Origin: a bacterium
Lineage (GTDB): Bacteria; Armatimonadota; JACIXR01
DNA: 42,353 nt
NCBI GenBank assembly: GCA_014360465.1
Contig: JACIXQ010000013.1
Location: 376 to 42,728, forward strand
Reading direction: 5' to 3'
Part shown: piece after piece, positions 1-9,674 of the stretch
How the letters are laid out: every line of letters begins with the position of its first letter
Position numbering within the stretch: the first letter of the stretch is position 1
Notes under the pieces: generated by a model
What the model was told of the DNA's origin: nothing
The model's input: the letters and a program-made list of their open reading frames with translations, nothing else
The model's database searches: none
Program-made: the position numbers and the translations under genes

Positions 1-35
1 CTGGTATCCGTAAAAAGTTAATTTTATAATTTTAA

Positions 36-63
36 AGGGAGGCGGACTAAAGTCCGCCTCCCT
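36..63 (-). terminator. intrinsic terminator after the TonB receptor gene
   Basis: A perfect inverted repeat (arms 37-47 and 52-62, GGGAGGCGGAC and its complement, extended by the A36-T63 pair) lies 7 bases past the stop codon of the minus-strand receptor gene. On the minus strand the hairpin is followed by an A/T-rich stretch starting TTTAAAATTATAAAA, the form of a rho-independent terminator. The symmetric stem may also stop a plus-strand transcript entering from the left. Confidence 0.75.
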
Positions 64-69
64 AATCGC

Positions 70-1971
70 TTAAAACCTCTGGGATAGACCTACGCTAATC
101 CATCTTCCCGGTCCAGGATAGAAAACGAGGTCCTCGTAATACTTATCAAACAGATTCTCCACTGAGAAGAAGAGCGTTCTCTCCTTACTCAACGATTTGT
201 TCATCTTGAAGTTTACAAGAACATAGCCACCTACTTCCGTAGGAACCGTCACATTCCAAGGGGCACCTACAAAAGTAGGCTTATCAACATCCGTGCGCCT
301 CGGACCGATCGCTAAAACTTCAAAATCATAACTCGTGTTCGCTTTCCCTTTCAAGGAAAATCCCGTCTTCAACATATTCCTTGGCGCAGCGGTGCGAAAG
401 ACAACGACAAGAGGGCGATCATTAACAAGGTCTTTCGCATCTAAGTATGTGTAGTTCAGCCATAGTGTGCCGATGGGGAATTCCTTATCCCACTCCAGTT
501 CCAAACCTCTGAGGCGCGCCCTTCCAACGTTCTGGTATTGATTGTACTGGTCTGCTACTATCACATTGTCCAACTTTGTCTGATAGAGAGATACAATTAG
601 AGATGAATTAGCTAACTTTTTCTCCCAGTCTATTTGATAGGTCCAGCCAATCTCCGGACGTAGATTTATATTTCCTTTCCACATTCCTTCTCCATAAAGC
701 TCGTTCAAATCGGCGAACCTTCTGTTCTTAGTCACAGCCAATCTCAACCTGGTAGAAAGGTCAATCTGATGGTGGACACTGAAGAAAGGAGAGATTATAT
801 CCTTCCCCGGGTCAGCAGTATCATAGCGGAGACCAAGGGTATAGGCATCTTTATTCCTGGTGAGGAATGTGTTCTGGATAAAAGCCCATTGGAATGTCTG
901 GTCGTATTTCTTCCACATATTCCCCGTAATCTGCCCCATTTTTGAAACATCTTGTTGCCCAGGTGTGCGGAAGATATCCTTCTGATAACCCATACCATAT
1001 GTCCAGACAACTTCGGGAGCTGGTCGGATGTTATATTGGAATTCCGTCTTCCAAAGCGAATATTTCCAAGGCATAAACACGGGGTTCACCTTTCCCGTTT
1101 TCTTATCATAACTTTGCCATACCTGATTGCCCGAGAAAGAGTAAGGAGCAACTCTGAGGAAATAATCGGCTTTTTCGCTTATCTGCTTCTTGTAGGTTAT
1201 AGAGCCGGTTGAACGGGAATCAATAGTCCATTCCGCTTCCCAGCTGCCAAACGGATTGGGTCCAGTTGGTCTATAGCCCCATATCAAACCGGTCATAGAA
1301 GTTCCAGTAAATGTCAGGCTTTCCCCCTCGCCGAGTGAATAATTTATCTTTAAAGAGCTCTCCGTGAGATTCTTTCGCTGATTGGGACGCCAACCCGAAT
1401 TGATGTCCTTGTTAAAAGCGAAGAAGTAATTCTTCTCCTCATTTCCCCCTCCAGCTTGCAACTCATATGTCTGTCTACCATAACCACCCATAGTTAATTT
1501 CGCCTCAGCCCCTGGATACTTGTCCCCGCTCTTCAATGTAAGAAGGACAATTCCGCCTATCGTTGAGCCAGGATATTGGGGAGGAGCAGGTCCTTTTATA
1601 ACCTCTACCTTCTCAACAGCAGTTAAGGGCATCATATTGAGGACATAAGGTCTCCCTATGGGAGATAGGGTTGCACCTTCAACGAGAACTTGTGTCCATT
1701 TGCTATCATTACCTCTGACTATGGGCATAGAGGCGCATAGAGCGGCGCCTGTAGCCTGCATCGTTCCCGCTAATCGTTTCATAACATCGGGAACCGATTG
1801 GACATTGACCATCTTCTCTATTTTCTCAAGCGGCACTTCCACCACCTGGGCGGGTTTCTCCTTCTCAGCCTCCACTTCAACAGCTATGGCGACCTCGGGA
1901 ATCTCCTCTTCCTGAGCAAAAACTAACCCAAAGAAAAGAAGAATTATCAATAAGCAAAATGTTATCCTCAT
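70..1971 (-). CDS. TonB-dependent outer-membrane receptor
   Basis: A 633-residue protein with a signal peptide (residues 1-19, hydrophobic core ending VFA before QEEE). It would sit in the outer membrane and import a scarce ligand (siderophore, cobamide or glycan fragment) using TonB energy. After a short Glu/Lys-rich linker comes a plug domain (about 50-150) with the typical pieces PIVRG, VLVEG, VEKVEVIKGP and GGIVLLTLKSG; the rest is a beta-barrel of alternating aromatic strands ending in a C-terminal Phe (LSQRF). The plug/barrel layout is family knowledge; the ligand is unknown. It starts at an ATG with RBS GGAGG about 8 bases upstream. It stands alone, divergent from a large secreted protein, and no exbB/exbD/tonB genes lie in the window. 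The terminal Phe and the signal peptide argue for a diderm host. Confidence 0.88.
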   Translation of the reverse strand: MRITFCLLIILLFFGLVFAQEEEIPEVAIAVEVEAEKEKPAQVVEVPLEKIEKMVNVQSVPDVMKRLAGTMQATGAALCASMPIVRGNDSKWTQVLVEGATLSPIGRPYVLNMMPLTAVEKVEVIKGPAPPQYPGSTIGGIVLLTLKSGDKYPGAEAKLTMGGYGRQTYELQAGGGNEEKNYFFAFNKDINSGWRPNQRKNLTESSLKINYSLGEGESLTFTGTSMTGLIWGYRPTGPNPFGSWEAEWTIDSRSTGSITYKKQISEKADYFLRVAPYSFSGNQVWQSYDKKTGKVNPVFMPWKYSLWKTEFQYNIRPAPEVVWTYGMGYQKDIFRTPGQQDVSKMGQITGNMWKKYDQTFQWAFIQNTFLTRNKDAYTLGLRYDTADPGKDIISPFFSVHHQIDLSTRLRLAVTKNRRFADLNELYGEGMWKGNINLRPEIGWTYQIDWEKKLANSSLIVSLYQTKLDNVIVADQYNQYQNVGRARLRGLELEWDKEFPIGTLWLNYTYLDAKDLVNDRPLVVVFRTAAPRNMLKTGFSLKGKANTSYDFEVLAIGPRRTDVDKPTFVGAPWNVTVPTEVGGYVLVNFKMNKSLSKERTLFFSVENLFDKYYEDLVFYPGPGRWISVGLSQRF

Positions 1972-2346
1972 TCTTTACCTCCTTTCTTTACAAATATTTT
2001 TAATTCTATTTATAGTTAACTAATGTGTCATAAATTTTTATTTTTTTTGTCATTTTGTGTTTCTGCATAATTTCCCCCAACAACTATATTACAGTTTCAT
2101 TTGAGGAGCTTTCACCAACCCAAAATTTTTCAAATTAAGATTTCCGCATGTTTCCGACCTTCTTTAAGTTAACTGTATTTCCTACAGAATACTTTCTCCT
2201 CTTCTCACTATAATTTTCCCCCGGAAAATCGCTTAAAAGCCAATAGACAATTTCCCCGGTTTAGGAAGCCTAAACGCTATCAATGATTAATTATTCAACA
2301 AAGGTGGACGAAAACTCCACAAGTTTTTGAACTCTCCTATAAAAAG
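1972..2346. other. divergent intergenic region, 375 bases
   Basis: A/T-rich region between the minus-strand receptor and the plus-strand secreted protein, so it should hold both promoters. Visible items: a TATAAT hexamer at 2209-2214 (plus) without a convincing -35; a small perfect hairpin at 2259-2275 (GTTTAGG, 3-base loop, CCTAAAC); and a short hairpin at 2304-2320 (GTGGA...TCCAC) followed by AAGTTTTTG. No RNA gene, tRNA or cobalamin riboswitch is recognisable. Confidence 0.5.
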
Positions 2347-2382
2347 ATGACTCATTTTAGGTTTTATGATAAAAATGTTACT

Positions 2383-5300
2383 ATGAGAAGGATATTATTA
2401 TTGCTTGCCGTTTCAATTTCTCTTCCTCACCTTTTTCCTCTGGAACCGACGATAAGCAGAGGAGAAACGAAAATAGCAATCATTGAGGACAAAAATCTCG
2501 TAACCGGTTTCTCGCTTATTATAAAAGGCAAAGAAATAGCTAAAATTTATTGGGACAGCCTTGGGTCAATCTACCCAACTCACTGGAAGAAAATTGGAAA
2601 TTCGCTTATCTTCTCAAATTTCCGAACAAATCCAGCCATTTCTTTCAATAATTCTGTTTTAAGAATTTCCTTTTCTTCCTACGATGAGTATCCCGAGCTA
2701 TATTTCAGATTGGAAATAAAGGATTTCGATCAATCCAAATGGGAATCTCAGTTTGGGAAAATTCCCTTTCACTTCCTCGCAGCCTCTCTTCCTGGTAGCC
2801 CGGTCTTCCAGGGAGGTGGCGGGTGGGCTATTGCCACCCCTAACATTGACCCCTATCCCCTCCTTGGCATCTCATATGAAGCAAGGAAGATTGCCTCGGA
2901 ATGGTCGGGGAATTGGACCTATGCTCCTTCCATAGCCGCCCACGCCCAACCTGTTGCAGGTTTGTGGCATCCTGACAAGAAGCTATATATTGGCTACGCC
3001 TTTTATGAATCCCGCCTGAAGGGTGAAATACCACCCAAGGTGGGCATCGCCTATTGTTGGAGAAGCAGAAATCTGGACGAATTCATCGCCCTCGTCCTAC
3101 CTTACGCGAAGCCTCATCGCCAGCTCCGCTATCCACAAAAAGGTGATGTATTTGAAGGGCATTTCACTCTGCTTTATTCCACTGACCTTCCCTGCGATTC
3201 AGACCCCAATGCCTTCTGCAACGAATTCGCCTGGCGCCGGTACCGAAACCTTATGCCTTCTGTCCCCAACTACAACGACCTCTCCTGGCTACCTACCCCT
3301 TACAGAGTAGAGCAATTCAACCATCCTCCATTTTATGGTCTCATTCAGGAGCATCCTGGTGATGGTTTCATAAGGAAGGGAACAATTCTCGGTATCGGGA
3401 CAAGCTGGCTTTGGCCGCTTGATTATTTTTACGAAAAGGGCGACAGCAAAGCTATAGAGATACTTCATAGGGACCTCGCCCGTCTGGAAAGATATGCCCA
3501 ACACATTGATATAAATGGTGACCATTGTATTTACTGGCAATGGCCACTGGAAGGTGATTGGCAGGAATTTTGGGGAAAGGGCGTCCCAACCATTCACAAC
3601 ATCCACGGCACACTCTGCGCTCTTGCTTTCCTTGACGCCTATCGCAACGAGGGTGACCCTCGCTACCTCCCTTACATAGATGGCACCCTCCTCTGGCTTA
3701 AGCATATACTTTTCACAAGAAACTGCTACCCCGATGTCCCTGATGGTATGTTCGCTTGGGATGCCGCTCCTTTCGCCACATTCTGTATAAAATACGCCGA
3801 CACCTTCCGCAACGACCCAAAGAGAAATCAACTCGTTGCTTTAGCCAGGAAACTGACCCGTAGCCTCGTATATCGCTGTTTAGCGATGTTCAGCTCGGAC
3901 AACGACCCCACGGATAACATAGATTCCTCCTGGATGATGGGAGGTAATGCAGGAGAATTTTGGATAGGTATAGGTAGCGCAAACGAGCTCTGGGAGATGA
4001 CGGCTGGCGTGCTTTTAGCCTATCTTTCAACTGGAGACCCGATTTTGGGTCAATACCTTAGGGGAATACTGGAGAGGTGGCATTGGCTGTTCAGGGATTC
4101 CCCCTTCCATAAGAGCGTTCTTGAGTGGGATGGAGAATTCGCGGAAATATGGGCGCTGTGCGATAGCGTTCCCGGTTACGAGAAAAATCAGAGGAGCAAA
4201 TTCGGTGGCTTATGGGGAGGGTTGGAACAACTGGTTTACCCACCTGCTGGAGCAATGGCACGGGTTGTTTGCCGCGAGAAATCAGCGCTCGCTTTCAACA
4301 TTGAAGGAACGCATACCACCATTTCCGACTATAGAGCCGATGCGGATGCGAACTTTTCCTTCAAAATGCTCAGCAAACTGGATAAAAAATTTTCATTAGC
4401 GATAACCTGGCCATTTGCGGACCTAAGGAAAAAGGTAATAAGGGTTAACGGCGAACCCGTCAGCCCAACGATTTTCACTGATAGACCAGATACAATCCTC
4501 ATCTCGGGTGTCAAAAATGGTGATTTTATAGAAGTGGGAAATCTACCTCCCACTACCACGATTCTCCAATGCGGGATAGCAAAGGAAAGAACTCGCTGGG
4601 ATGCCTTATCCACCTCCTCGGATTTCCTACCGGTAAACATAAGTAGATTCGCAAATGTCAGAATAAAAAGGGATTGGCTTGATAATTCCTCCTGGGCCGG
4701 CTATGAGGGGGGACTCAAGTGGCTATTTGGCGTTCCTTTCGTCCTCATAGAACCGGGGCTGGAGAACTATCCCGTTGCCCTTCAAGGAAATGTCCCGCTT
4801 AAGATTAAGGGGAAATGGGATTATATTTTCGCCCTTGTTGGAGATATTAATCCGGAATCAAAACTTTTTATTAAGCTATCCAAAAACAAAACAATTCCTA
4901 TTGAGCTGAAAAATACACTTACAGCCATCGAGGGATGGCCACCGATATTCACCTGGCGGATTTCCTTCGCATTTTCTCCCATACAGGGAGATATAGAAGC
5001 AATTGAGGCAAAGGATTGCCTTCTGTTCGCTCTTACACTGGCAAAGAAAGGTTCCCGCTTGAATACTGTTTTCTCCGCCATCCGGGAGCAAAGGGAATAT
5101 GAGAAGGTCCAGGGATTGAAAAGAGAGAAGGGCAAAAGAATTGCCGAATATCTTAGGAAGTTCGGAAGGTGCGCTATTCTTCCCCTTCCTCCTGGACATG
5201 ACAATACTCCCCCTGATATATTCCAACAAGCTTTGAAAGAGGGTATTCTTTACCCTCTCACTCCAGAGGAATTCGTTGACCCAAATGTCTTTAACCCGAA

Positions 5301-5898
5301 GAATTTCCCCCTCCTTTTCGTCTTTGGCGACGAAAGCTATATTCAAACAGTGAAGGAAAAAGGGGATGGGGATAGGGCAATAATAAACTATCTTCGTGGA
5401 GGTGGAACGATTATCTCCTTCGCCAGCGGTCCGACTCCCTTCGCTTATAATGAGAAAGGAGAGCTATTACCATCTTATCATCGCTTTGGCTTCACCCTCT
5501 GTGGAAGTGGTGGAAGTATGCCACCCACTAATCCCCAGCAGTATGCTCCGTGGGAAAAGCCCCCTGCTGGGGAGAAATTCATTTTTAAGAGAAATCCCTC
5601 GCAGAAAATCATCAAAAATGTGCCCTCGGAATTTCCCTTCTACGATAGCGGAGACCTTCGCTGGCGACCGATGGGTAACTTCTGGTCTCCTGATGAAGCC
5701 GATTACATACCATTGGTAACCCTTTATGATGGGAAAGGAGAGTCAAGGGGCGATGGCTGTGCTGCAGTGAGATTTAAGAGTGGTTCTCTCGCTCCAGGTA
5801 GGATAATTTATGTATGGTTCCGACTATGGCAGGACAAACGATTCGGCGATGAACTTATAGAGGACATCATAAGTGCCTTAGCCAATGGTTTAATTTGA
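2383..5898 (+). CDS. large secreted protein, probable six-hairpin polysaccharide-active enzyme with C-terminal GATase/ThuA-like domain
   Basis: About 1171 residues from the ATG at 2383. That start is preferred over the in-frame ATG at 2347 because it begins directly with a signal peptide (MRRILLLLAVSIS...); neither has a strong RBS. Visible regions: a beta-rich N-terminal part (about 20-290), a helical middle part (about 300-670) with paired aromatic/acidic motifs such as WLWPLDYFYEKGD, YWQWPLEGDW, MMGGNAGEFW and ANELWEMTAG that looks like an (alpha/alpha)6 glycosidase or lyase barrel, a second beta-sandwich (about 670-960), and a C-terminal Rossmann-like part (about 1000-1140; FPLLFVFGDE, INYLRGGGTIISFASGP) resembling ThuA/beta-galactosidase GATase-like domains. 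I do not recognise the exact family. Substrate and catalytic residues are unknown. Its neighbour on the other strand is a TonB receptor, consistent with joint use of a polymer; this is inference. Confidence 0.7.
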   Translation: MRRILLLLAVSISLPHLFPLEPTISRGETKIAIIEDKNLVTGFSLIIKGKEIAKIYWDSLGSIYPTHWKKIGNSLIFSNFRTNPAISFNNSVLRISFSSYDEYPELYFRLEIKDFDQSKWESQFGKIPFHFLAASLPGSPVFQGGGGWAIATPNIDPYPLLGISYEARKIASEWSGNWTYAPSIAAHAQPVAGLWHPDKKLYIGYAFYESRLKGEIPPKVGIAYCWRSRNLDEFIALVLPYAKPHRQLRYPQKGDVFEGHFTLLYSTDLPCDSDPNAFCNEFAWRRYRNLMPSVPNYNDLSWLPTPYRVEQFNHPPFYGLIQEHPGDGFIRKGTILGIGTSWLWPLDYFYEKGDSKAIEILHRDLARLERYAQHIDINGDHCIYWQWPLEGDWQEFWGKGVPTIHNIHGTLCALAFLDAYRNEGDPRYLPYIDGTLLWLKHILFTRNCYPDVPDGMFAWDAAPFATFCIKYADTFRNDPKRNQLVALARKLTRSLVYRCLAMFSSDNDPTDNIDSSWMMGGNAGEFWIGIGSANELWEMTAGVLLAYLSTGDPILGQYLRGILERWHWLFRDSPFHKSVLEWDGEFAEIWALCDSVPGYEKNQRSKFGGLWGGLEQLVYPPAGAMARVVCREKSALAFNIEGTHTTISDYRADADANFSFKMLSKLDKKFSLAITWPFADLRKKVIRVNGEPVSPTIFTDRPDTILISGVKNGDFIEVGNLPPTTTILQCGIAKERTRWDALSTSSDFLPVNISRFANVRIKRDWLDNSSWAGYEGGLKWLFGVPFVLIEPGLENYPVALQGNVPLKIKGKWDYIFALVGDINPESKLFIKLSKNKTIPIELKNTLTAIEGWPPIFTWRISFAFSPIQGDIEAIEAKDCLLFALTLAKKGSRLNTVFSAIREQREYEKVQGLKREKGKRIAEYLRKFGRCAILPLPPGHDNTPPDIFQQALKEGILYPLTPEEFVDPNVFNPKNFPLLFVFGDESYIQTVKEKGDGDRAIINYLRGGGTIISFASGPTPFAYNEKGELLPSYHRFGFTLCGSGGSMPPTNPQQYAPWEKPPAGEKFIFKRNPSQKIIKNVPSEFPFYDSGDLRWRPMGNFWSPDEADYIPLVTLYDGKGESRGDGCAAVRFKSGSLAPGRIIYVWFRLWQDKRFGDELIEDIISALANGLI

Positions 5899-5923
5899 CA
5901 ATGGCGTGAAAAATTGTTAATGT
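5895..5923 (+). promoter_or_regulatory. sigma70-type promoter of rpsO-pnp
   Basis: TTGACA at 5895-5900, a 17-base spacer and TAATGT at 5918-5923 lie just before rpsO. The -35 hexamer overlaps the stop codon of the preceding gene (TGA, 5896-5898), so the two genes probably have separate transcripts. Consensus spacing and hexamers are established; use in vivo is inferred. Confidence 0.55.
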
Positions 5924-5958
5924 TTATTACAGAATTTCTTCGGAGGTGAAAATATTAG

Positions 5959-6228
5959 ATGCCCCTCTATAAGGAAGAAAAAGAGCAGATAATACGCGAG
6001 TTCGCCCGCCACGAAAAGGACACGGGCTCGGTAGAAGTGCAAATCGCACTGCTTACAAAAAGAATAAATAAGCTTTCTCAACACCTGCGGGAGCATCATA
6101 AAGACCATCATTCCCGCAGGGGGCTTCTTATGATGGTTGGTCATAGGAGAAGACTCCTTAATTATCTCGCCAGGGAAAACCCAGAAAAATATCGGGAAAT
6201 ATTAAGGAAATTGAGATTGAGAGGTTAA
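5959..6228 (+). CDS. rpsO: 30S ribosomal protein S15
   Basis: An 89-residue protein, the usual length. S15 binds the 16S rRNA central domain and helps 30S assembly. Diagnostic sequence: [14 protein letters not shown] near residue 27, [15 protein letters not shown] in the middle and [10 protein letters not shown] before the C-terminus. The RBS CGGAGGTG lies about 10 bases before the ATG. The stop is 1 base before the pnp start, the common rpsO-pnp pair. In E. coli S15 represses its own mRNA through a leader pseudoknot; the leader here is short and I see no clear copy of that structure. Confidence 0.97.
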   Translation: MPLYKEEKEQIIREFARHEKDTGSVEVQIALLTKRINKLSQHLREHHKDHHSRRGLLMMVGHRRRLLNYLARENPEKYREILRKLRLRG

Positions 6229-6229
6229 A

Positions 6230-8386
6230 ATGGAAGTAGCTAAAGCGGAAAGAGATATAGGTGGGAGACCGCTGATTATTGAGACAGGTTGGTTAGCAAG
6301 GCAAGCAAATGCTGCAGTCCTTGTTAAAGAAGGGGATAGTGTAGTCCTTGTTACGGTTTGCTCATCCTCAGAAACAAGGGAGGATATAGATTTCCTTCCC
6401 CTCACCTGTGAGTTTGAGGAACGCCTCTATGCAGTGGGGAAGATACCTGGTGGCTTCTTCAAACGGGAAGGTAAACCTTCCGAGCGCGCGATTACCTATG
6501 CCCGAATGATGGACCGCCCCCTTCGCCCCTTGTTTCCACAAGGGTTGAGAAATGATGTTCAGGTCATCGCTTTGCCGTTATGTGCCGACCCCCTCAATCC
6601 ACCCGATATCCTTGCCGTTCTTGGCGCTTCCGCTGCCCTCACCCTATCGGATATTCCCTTCAATGGTCCCATAGGTGTAGTGAGGGTGAGTAAGGAGAAC
6701 GGCGAATTTATCATAAATCCTCCCTCCCTCGCCGTCTTGGAGAAGAAGTTCAACCTGGTCATTGCTGCGACAAGGGAAAGGGTTGTTATGCTTGATTTTG
6801 AGGGGAATGAAGCTAAAGAGGAAGATATAGTAGCCGCAATCGAGTTCGCCCAGCCTTACATTCAGTCTCTCATTGATATGCAGATAGAACTCAGGGAAAA
6901 GGCAGGTAAGGAGAAGAGCGAACATTACACCATTATAACCTGTCCCGATGAGATAAAAGAAGCGGTGCGACAGCGATATGATGAACTCGTCTCCGCCATC
7001 TTCATAGAGGACAAGAAGGAAAGGGAAACTGCTATGAAGGGGGTAGAGGAGAAGCTAATCCAAGAACTGGGCGAGCTTTTCCCCGAACAAACGAAGGCGA
7101 TTGCACTGGCGATAGAGGAAATAGAAGAGGAAATAGTGAGAAAGGAAATAATGGAAAAGGGGAGAAGACCGGATGGGAGAGCTCCCGAGGATATCAGGGA
7201 GATAGAATGCCAGGTTGGCATTCTACCCCGGGTTCATGGCTCGGGACTTTTCCGTAGGGGGCAGACGCAGGTTCTTACTGTCGCTACCCTGGGAGCTTTA
7301 GAGGATGTACAGAAGCTCGAGGGTATACTTGAAGAAGAAAGCAAGAGATTTATGCATCAATACAATTTCCCGCCTTTCTCCACTGGTGAGGCGCGGCCGC
7401 TACGAGGTCCTTCTCGCAGGGAGATAGGGCACGGTTTTCTTGCCGAAAGGGCACTTGAGCAGGTCATCCCTCCTGAAAAGGAATTTCCTTACGCAATTCG
7501 CCTTGTCTCAGAGGTTCTGGAATCCAATGGCTCAACCTCTATGGCATCAGTATGTGCTTCCTCCTTAGCCCTTATGGATGCGGGCGTTCCAGTGAGAAAA
7601 GCTGTGGCTGGTATATCCATAGGAATGGTCAGCGAGGGCGATAAATTCAAGCTTCTCACCGATATACAGGGCATTGAGGACAGATTTGGCGATATGGATT
7701 TCAAGGTAGCCGGGACAAGAGATGGTATAACGGCTATTCAGCTTGATGTGAAAAACAATGGTTTGACCCAAGAGATGGTCTCGGCAACTCTGGAAAGAGC
7801 AAAGGAAGTCCGCCACTACATCCTTGATAAAATGGACGAAATAATGCCCGCTCCCCGAGAAAGCATCTCCCCTTATGCTCCTCTCGTTATCAGCATCACA
7901 ATTCCCAAGGACAAGATAGCCCTCGTCATAGGCTCGGGCGGTCAGACAATCCGTAAGATAGTTGCTGATACGGATGCCAAAATAGACATACAGGAGGACG
8001 GAACGGTTTACATCACTGCTCCAACCTTTGAACAAGGCGAAGCAGCTCGCGATAGAATACTCAGCATAGTTAGTGAAATCAAACCTGGAGATGTCTACAC
8101 GGGTAAAGTCACAAGCATATCACCAACAGGAGCTATGGTGCAGATACTTCCCGGCAAAGAGGCTTTCCTCCACATCTCCCAGATATCCACAAAACCGATA
8201 AAGAAGGTGGAGGAGGTCCTACAGGTGGGAGATGAAATTCTTGTTCGCGTAGAAAGCGTGGACCCCTCGGGTCGGATTACCTTGACAAGGAAAAAGCTAT
8301 TCTCGCCAACGGGGCAGAAACAAGTTGGACGGAGTTCCCAAAGAAGTAACCCTAAGCAACGGCGTCCGAGTAGCGATAGAAAATAA
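6230..8386 (+). CDS. pnp: polyribonucleotide nucleotidyltransferase (PNPase)
   Basis: 718 residues, standard length. PNPase degrades RNA 3' to 5' with phosphate as a cytoplasmic trimer and takes part in mRNA decay. Domain order: RNase PH-1 (about 5-140), helical linker, RNase PH-2 (about 310-540, with GRRPDGRAPEDIR before it and the FPPFSTGEARP segment), KH domain (about 550-610, loop IGSGGQTIRKI) and S1 domain (about 620-690, GDVYTGKVTSISPTGAMVQI). The tail after S1 is short, basic and of low complexity; its last 62 bases are shared, in another frame, with the start of the downstream peptidase gene. It forms a unit with rpsO. Confidence 0.97.
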   Translation: MEVAKAERDIGGRPLIIETGWLARQANAAVLVKEGDSVVLVTVCSSSETREDIDFLPLTCEFEERLYAVGKIPGGFFKREGKPSERAITYARMMDRPLRPLFPQGLRNDVQVIALPLCADPLNPPDILAVLGASAALTLSDIPFNGPIGVVRVSKENGEFIINPPSLAVLEKKFNLVIAATRERVVMLDFEGNEAKEEDIVAAIEFAQPYIQSLIDMQIELREKAGKEKSEHYTIITCPDEIKEAVRQRYDELVSAIFIEDKKERETAMKGVEEKLIQELGELFPEQTKAIALAIEEIEEEIVRKEIMEKGRRPDGRAPEDIREIECQVGILPRVHGSGLFRRGQTQVLTVATLGALEDVQKLEGILEEESKRFMHQYNFPPFSTGEARPLRGPSRREIGHGFLAERALEQVIPPEKEFPYAIRLVSEVLESNGSTSMASVCASSLALMDAGVPVRKAVAGISIGMVSEGDKFKLLTDIQGIEDRFGDMDFKVAGTRDGITAIQLDVKNNGLTQEMVSATLERAKEVRHYILDKMDEIMPAPRESISPYAPLVISITIPKDKIALVIGSGGQTIRKIVADTDAKIDIQEDGTVYITAPTFEQGEAARDRILSIVSEIKPGDVYTGKVTSISPTGAMVQILPGKEAFLHISQISTKPIKKVEEVLQVGDEILVRVESVDPSGRITLTRKKLFSPTGQKQVGRSSQRSNPKQRRPSSDRK

Positions 8387-9551
8387 CCCCTCTTCCTACT
8401 CAACATCTCTCGGTATCCTCGTGAAAGTGGGGTCCAAGGACGAGGAGGAAGAAAAAGCGGGTATAGCCCATCTTCTGGAACATATGCTCTTCAGGGGTAG
8501 CGAGCGATACGATAGGCAAAAGCTCGCCGAGATAACCGATATGTTAGGCGGGGATTTCAACGGATTGACGCACAAGGATTATACTCTCTTCTACATCCGA
8601 GCTCCCTATGATAAGCTATCCATAGCCACCGATATTCTTGTGGATATATTCAAAAATCCCCTCCTCTTAGCGGAAGAACTGGAGAAGGAAAAACAGGTGA
8701 TTATTGAAGAGATGAAGGACAGAGACAATAGCCCAGAGGAGGTTGTGAAGGAAAATATACTTTCCCTCGTATGGGATGGACATCCGTTGGGAAGGTCTAT
8801 CCTTGGCACGGAGGAAACGGTTCTTTCCGTCACGCCGGAGGACTTGATAGATTTCCTCGCTTTCTATCACAATCCTGAAGCGATAATTGTCTCGGTTTCT
8901 GGAAGGATTGATGAGGAAGCCGATTTCTTAAAACACCTTGAGAATCTGTTAGGGAAACTAAATGGAATAAAGAAACCATATCGTGAACCTCCACAATTCA
9001 ATCCCGGAAGAAAAGAAGCTGTCCATCCCTCAACGCAGGTGCATCTCTGTGTTGCCCTTGAAAGCGCCAAGGCTGAGGATGATTGGCATTATGCCTACGG
9101 CGTTCTTGCTAACCTTTTGGGTGGGGGAAGCTCCTCTCGCCTTTTCCAGAAATTGCGAGATGAAAGAGGGCTATGTTATGATGTGGAAGCGGAAGACATC
9201 GCTCTTGAGGATTGCGGACTATTGAACATTTATTCAGCCTCGCGACCTAATAATAAGGATATCCTGTTAGAATTGATAGAAGAGGAACTCGTATCAATAA
9301 AAGAAAAAGGGGTGACGAAGGAAGAGCTGGAAAGGTCTAAAGAACAGCTTAAAAACGCTATATTGCTTTCGCTTGAATCCTCCCTTCAGAGGATGACGCG
9401 CCTTGCCCTTTCGCTCCTTTATAGAGGGAGGATAGTGCAATTAGAGGAAACTCTGGTAAAGATAGAAAAGGTAGACGGAGATTCAATTCAGGATGCCCTA
9501 AGTCGTTCCCTCTCCAAAGGTCTTGGCACCTTCATACTTTCGCCCGCCTAA
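8325..9551 (+). CDS. M16 family zinc peptidase (processing-peptidase-like)
   Basis: 408 residues. The M16 zinc-binding motif HxxEH is seen as H49-L-L-E52-H53, followed by the family's region around GHPLGRSILG and the second-lobe GGGSSSRLFQKLRDERGLCYDV. Members cut small peptides or misfolded fragments; gene pairs with pnp are common in many bacteria. The start is TTG at 8325: the family's N-terminus (VTLSNGVRVAIE) begins a few codons later and no ATG or GTG is available, so the 62-base overlap with pnp looks real. The gene has no good RBS, so translation is probably coupled to pnp. The substrate is unknown. Confidence 0.9.
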   Translation: MDGVPKEVTLSNGVRVAIENNPSSYSTSLGILVKVGSKDEEEEKAGIAHLLEHMLFRGSERYDRQKLAEITDMLGGDFNGLTHKDYTLFYIRAPYDKLSIATDILVDIFKNPLLLAEELEKEKQVIIEEMKDRDNSPEEVVKENILSLVWDGHPLGRSILGTEETVLSVTPEDLIDFLAFYHNPEAIIVSVSGRIDEEADFLKHLENLLGKLNGIKKPYREPPQFNPGRKEAVHPSTQVHLCVALESAKAEDDWHYAYGVLANLLGGGSSSRLFQKLRDERGLCYDVEAEDIALEDCGLLNIYSASRPNNKDILLELIEEELVSIKEKGVTKEELERSKEQLKNAILLSLESSLQRMTRLALSLLYRGRIVQLEETLVKIEKVDGDSIQDALSRSLSKGLGTFILSPA

Positions 9552-9674
9552 TGTGGTTTATCATTTAGGAGAATCTTCTTTAAATATATGATTTCATCAG
9601 GAAAATTTTAATGGACATATTTCGTTTTAAACGTTAGTATAATTGAAAATCTTTTTCAAGGAGGTAAAGAGAAG

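Noticed and set aside
1972-2346. Cobalamin or other riboswitch upstream of the TonB receptor
   Set aside because: No B12-box-like or other conserved riboswitch core could be seen on the minus strand; the region is mostly A/T runs.
3289-3831. 180-residue minus-strand frame
   Set aside because: It lies wholly inside the large secreted protein gene, has no RBS and a composition typical of an antisense shadow.
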